A DNA stretch of 44,719 nt from an uncultured Spirochaetaceae bacterium (GTDB lineage: Bacteria; Spirochaetota; Spirochaetia; Sphaerochaetales; Sphaerochaetaceae), in contig CALXKS010000030.1 in NCBI GenBank assembly GCA_944389015.1, positions 1 through 44,719 on the forward strand, given 5' to 3'. The notes under the pieces are model-generated. The model did no database searches. It saw nothing but the letters and a program-made list of their open reading frames with translations, and was not told the origin of the DNA. Below, one piece after another: positions 42,535 through 44,719 of this stretch. Position 1 is the stretch's first letter. Every line of letters begins with the position of its first letter. The translations under genes were made by a program, and so were the position numbers.

Positions 42535-42565
42535 CGAAAAGGCCGGGAGCTTCTCACCTCCGGCC
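42535..42565 (-). terminator. Rho-independent terminator of second lipoprotein gene
   Basis: Minus strand GGCCGG (42565-42560) pairs with CCGGCC (42546-42541), with partial pairing of AGG/CTC above, then TTTTCG. Convergent with the previous terminator across a 20-bp gap. Confidence 0.85.
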
Positions 42566-42586
42566 GATACCTCATCCCTATTTTGA

Positions 42587-43558
42587 TTAACCATTATTTG
42601 TCAGTGGCAGAATCATGCTGAAGGGAACTGATGTAGAGTCATATCTGACAGTCCCTTCTCCGAGTGGTACAAAGTATTTTTCATAACTCAGATCAAATCC
42701 TGCACCTTTGCCAAGTGTCCATGGCAGTTCTGCCGCAACGCCATCAATCCTGATTCTGTGCCTCTCACCTGATTCTGTTGTCTGAAGAGCTCTTTCGGTA
42801 TTTGCGGTCACTTTATCAAAGTCGATATATACATCCCCTCCTGCCAGAGATCCATCATTCACAACAGAGAAATCGATTGTGAAATAGATTGTCCCACTGT
42901 AAGCATATGATGTGGACTTGAAGAGCGATGAATCCAGCTCTGAGCAATCAACAGCAAGCGTAACACTGAAATCCTCTGTGACATCCTCTTCTGCTGCCTC
43001 AAGCAGGACAGAAAGGACATTCTCTATTGCTTCCTGGGTCACACCGCCGAAATCCCTGATTTTTATAGAGTAGACATCATATGTTCCTGTTGCTTTCTGC
43101 AAAGAGGGAAGAATATTCTCATAAAGTATTCTGGCTATAATTGCTTTAGCATTCTCTATATTTAAAGTTATATTGGGTAAGTCACCAGAAATCATAGAAT
43201 CAATGTCTTCCTGAGTAATTATCCCACTATTGCACAGGAACAGAAAGGCATAAAATGCCATCTGTTCAGTTGAACCTCCACTAAGGATAGTATCAATATC
43301 AATCCCAAGATCGGCTTCAAGCTGAATCTTAGCATCCTCGATAAAGCTGTTCAGCAAAGGCTGGCCAACATCATTCGTGATCTTGCTGAAATCAAACTGA
43401 TCGATATACGCCGCAACCGCAGCAGCTGCCTCTTCTTCTGAAACCTGCTCTTCTCCGAATCCGGGAAGCATGTCTGCTGGAATATAGACATTCCTGCATG
43501 ATGTAAATGAAAAACATAAAAGCAATGCGCAGAGCATTACCATAAGGATCTTCTTCAT
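42587..43558 (-). CDS. Lipoprotein of unknown function
   Basis: 323 residues. Signal peptide with lipobox FTSC (C21). The mature N-terminus RNVYIPADMLPGFGEEQ resembles that of the large lipoprotein (TQVTFVNPDDIFPGW), so the two appear to share an anchoring segment. The first half is helical and acidic, the second half is beta-rich (SYAYSGTIYFTIDFSV, GGDVYIDFDKV) and ends in PFSMILPLTNNG. I recognise no known domain. GGAGG lies 7 nt before the ATG. A perfect TATAAT at 43622-43617 would start a leader that contains the C10 tract. Confidence 0.82.
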   Translation of the reverse strand: MKKILMVMLCALLLCFSFTSCRNVYIPADMLPGFGEEQVSEEEAAAAVAAYIDQFDFSKITNDVGQPLLNSFIEDAKIQLEADLGIDIDTILSGGSTEQMAFYAFLFLCNSGIITQEDIDSMISGDLPNITLNIENAKAIIARILYENILPSLQKATGTYDVYSIKIRDFGGVTQEAIENVLSVLLEAAEEDVTEDFSVTLAVDCSELDSSLFKSTSYAYSGTIYFTIDFSVVNDGSLAGGDVYIDFDKVTANTERALQTTESGERHRIRIDGVAAELPWTLGKGAGFDLSYEKYFVPLGEGTVRYDSTSVPFSMILPLTNNG

Positions 43559-43593
43559 GTTCAGACCTCCACTTCCGTAGTATGACGTATACC

Positions 43594-43603
43594 GGGGGGG
43601 GGG
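43594..43603 (+). repeat. Poly-G tract (10 G on plus, 10 C in the leader of the minus-strand gene)
   Basis: Ten G flanked by ATACC and TAGTCAATAT, matching the element at 40428. In the minus-strand lipoprotein leader it reads TTGACTA-C10-GGTAT. The TTGACT could also act as a -35 for CATACT or TATACG, at spacings of 20 or 13 bp, so tract length could tune a second promoter. Confidence 0.85.
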
Positions 43604-43616
43604 TAGTCAATATTTT

Positions 43617-43622
43617 ATTATA
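43617..43622 (-). promoter_or_regulatory. -10 box of the second lipoprotein gene
   Basis: Perfect TATAAT on the minus strand with a weak -35 (TTCTGA at 17 bp). The start near 43610 puts the C10 tract at about +8 to +17 of the leader. Confidence 0.45.
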
Positions 43623-43670
43623 TCCAAGTCTGAATCATTTCAGAAAAGCATAATCTGCGAAAATATGCTG

Positions 43671-43698
43671 AGAAAATGGCCCACCGGAAGTGAGCCAT
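43671..43698 (-). terminator. Rho-independent terminator of third lipoprotein gene
   Basis: Minus strand ATGGCTCAC (43698-43690) pairs with GTGGGCCAT (43684-43676) with one G-U, 5-nt loop, followed by TTTCTC. Confidence 0.85.
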
Positions 43699-43729
43699 CA
43701 TCATATAGAAAAAGTGAAGCTGTCGCTAA

Positions 43730-44485
43730 CTATTTAACGTAGTATGTCTGGGATCCATTTCCAACATTCTTGAGCTCCTCAAGACCTGCCTTTTCCCAGC
43801 CAGTAACTTTCTCTTTTTCGTTATCAACATGTTCCGTCCAGATTGCTGGAACAGTTTTGCTGATATCGCCCTTGAATCTGCAATCCGTTACATCGAGATC
43901 ACAATCAAATGATTGACCATCTTTACTATCAACAGCAAAACCACCGAATTCAACGTCACGGAGAACGGCTTCACCCTTAAGAGTAACAGCAGCGCCTCTT
44001 ACAAGCATTCCTGCATTGGAGCTGATAATCTCGATATCCTCGAGAACTATACCTGTAAGCTGATCAGTTTCAGAACCATAGGCCTTGATAGCATACTCGC
44101 CATCAGTCCAACCTTCTTCAGTATCAATACCATCAACTGTGATATTCTTGATTGCCACATTATCAGACTGGATGAGTAGAACAGCACCATACAGATTACC
44201 GTTATCATGACCTGCAGCATAACCATCACGTGAAAGCGTATATCCTTTTCCATTAAGTGTGATCTCGCCTGTGATGCTTATCTGATCCTTAAGTGGAATA
44301 TCCTTTGTAAGATAGTAATCACCATATCCTGCAGCAGCCTTTACAAGCTCATCATATGTTGAAATAGGAGTACCCTTAACGGTCCCCTCACCTTCATTCA
44401 TATCAACATAGCGCACCTGCGTACATCCAGAAACAACAACAAGAACAAGAAATGCTGCAAGAACAGCAGATAGACTTTTCCTCAT
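43730..44485 (-). CDS. Small beta-helix lipoprotein
   Basis: 251 residues. Lipobox VSGC (C21) followed by TQVRYVD, the same CTQV start as the large lipoprotein. After PISTYDELVKAAAGYGDYYLTKDI, sequence such as ITGEITLNGKGYTLSRDG, NVAIKNITVDGIDTEEGW and LTGIVLEDIEIISSNAGM repeats with a period of about 22 residues, the mark of a right-handed parallel beta-helix (pectate-lyase/NosD-like). No catalytic residues are recognised. A GGAGG site precedes the ATG by 6 nt. Unlike its neighbours, it has no poly-G tract upstream but an 8-bp inverted repeat. Function unknown; a surface location is inferred. Confidence 0.83.
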   Translation of the reverse strand: MRKSLSAVLAAFLVLVVVSGCTQVRYVDMNEGEGTVKGTPISTYDELVKAAAGYGDYYLTKDIPLKDQISITGEITLNGKGYTLSRDGYAAGHDNGNLYGAVLLIQSDNVAIKNITVDGIDTEEGWTDGEYAIKAYGSETDQLTGIVLEDIEIISSNAGMLVRGAAVTLKGEAVLRDVEFGGFAVDSKDGQSFDCDLDVTDCRFKGDISKTVPAIWTEHVDNEKEKVTGWEKAGLEELKNVGNGSQTYYVK

Positions 44486-44528
44486 CTCAATCCTCCAATT
44501 AGGAAATCAGTAACTTACTCATCCTCTC

Positions 44529-44562
44529 TGAATGCACCTCATGTCAATAAGAAATGCATTCA
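44529..44562 (-). promoter_or_regulatory. Inverted repeat over a candidate -35 of the third lipoprotein gene
   Basis: Perfect arms TGAATGCA (44529-44536) and TGCATTCA (44555-44562) flank a minus-strand TTGACA (44547-44542). No good -10 sits at 16-18 bp, so the promoter may need an activator, or the repeat may be an operator. About 44 nt separate it from the ATG. Confidence 0.45.
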
Positions 44563-44610
44563 GGCAAATAAAACATATATGAATCCCCGGCCCACCACGA
44601 GGAATGAGAC

Positions 44611-44719
44611 TTGGTCCTGAGTTTCCAAGGTATATAATTGTGATGCGGCACAAGGTCGTGCGCTTTTTGGAACGGATAAGAGTCCGGAAATAAAACTGAC
44701 ACTGGCCTTCCTTCCGGAC
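44611..44719 (+). other. Right-edge region: promoter-like sequence, hairpin with T-run, inverted repeat
   Basis: No gene is seen. Plus strand TTGGTC (44611-44616), 16 bp, TATAAT (44633-44638) points out of the window. Almost at its start site a hairpin GC-GCAC/GTGCGC (44645-44663, one bulged G) is followed by five T, so transcription might stop at once. The last bases hold GTCCGGAA (44682-44689) and TTCCGGAC (44712-44719), a perfect 8-bp inverted repeat cut by the edge. Confidence 0.35.

Noticed and set aside
40428..43603. Poly-G tracts as sequencing artefacts
   Set aside because: Exact lengths may be wrong, but the conserved flanks on both sides at two loci show a real element.
1..44719. 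CRISPR array, tRNA, rRNA, insertion sequence or prophage
   Set aside because: No regularly spaced repeats, cloverleaf sequence, rRNA core, transposase, integrase or phage structural gene was recognised.

Overview
The window reads as a contiguous piece of chromosome from a spirochaete, most likely of the Sphaerochaeta group (family Sphaerochaetaceae). This is an inference from three things: a sugar-binding protein whose signal peptide ends in the FAGGAK style common there, a 627-residue membrane-anchored coiled-coil protein of the kind seen across spirochaetes, and poly-G tracts next to surface-lipoprotein genes as known from Treponema. No rRNA, tRNA, insertion sequence, prophage, integrase or CRISPR array was seen. 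The left edge cuts a transporter gene.

Layout. (1) 1-4877, minus strand: a tightly coupled operon of a class V aminotransferase, an aconitase/isopropylmalate-dehydratase-type large and small subunit, and a fused TRAP permease running off the left edge. The small subunit has lost the usual SSREH catalytic signature, so leucine synthesis is unlikely and the substrate is unknown. (2) 4995-6175, minus: rplM-rpsI with a good promoter, a leader of about 237 nt and a clear terminator. (3) 6256-15374, minus: a polyol operon with its own LacI repressor, an FAD oxidoreductase, an ABC sugar importer without ATPase, a sorbitol-type zinc dehydrogenase, a fructokinase-like PfkB kinase and a mannitol-type long-chain dehydrogenase. 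The simplest reading is hexitol uptake, oxidation to fructose and phosphorylation. A near-perfect promoter with a palindromic operator precedes lacI. (4) 15405-19972: rimO-pcrA (minus) divergent from a SprT-like/DUF2786 fusion (plus). (5) 20140-24437, plus: aroA, threonine aldolase, an EFR1-type flavodoxin-ferredoxin and a PatB/MalY lyase. (6) 24403-31296, minus: ricT-like PSP1 gene, then addB-addA recombination nuclease. (7) 31310-37163, minus: ptsI, der, a HAD phosphatase and the coiled-coil protein. (8) 37177-40084: a GerMN-domain membrane protein (plus) convergent with rny-ymdB (minus). (9) 40267-44719: an accessory region with three lipoproteins, two flanked by poly-G/C tracts in a shared sequence element.

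Two regulatory patterns stand out. First, at least six transcription units (rimO, the SprT/DUF2786 gene, addB, ricT, ptsI, the GerMN gene) have a sigma70-like -10 box exactly 6 nt before the start codon and no Shine-Dalgarno, which predicts leaderless mRNAs; genes inside operons nearly all carry GGAGG-type sites. Second, the poly-G tracts in the lipoprotein region lie in the predicted 5' leaders of two genes in opposite sense, so the two leader RNAs would be complementary over about 25 nt and also length-variable. These are predictions from sequence only.
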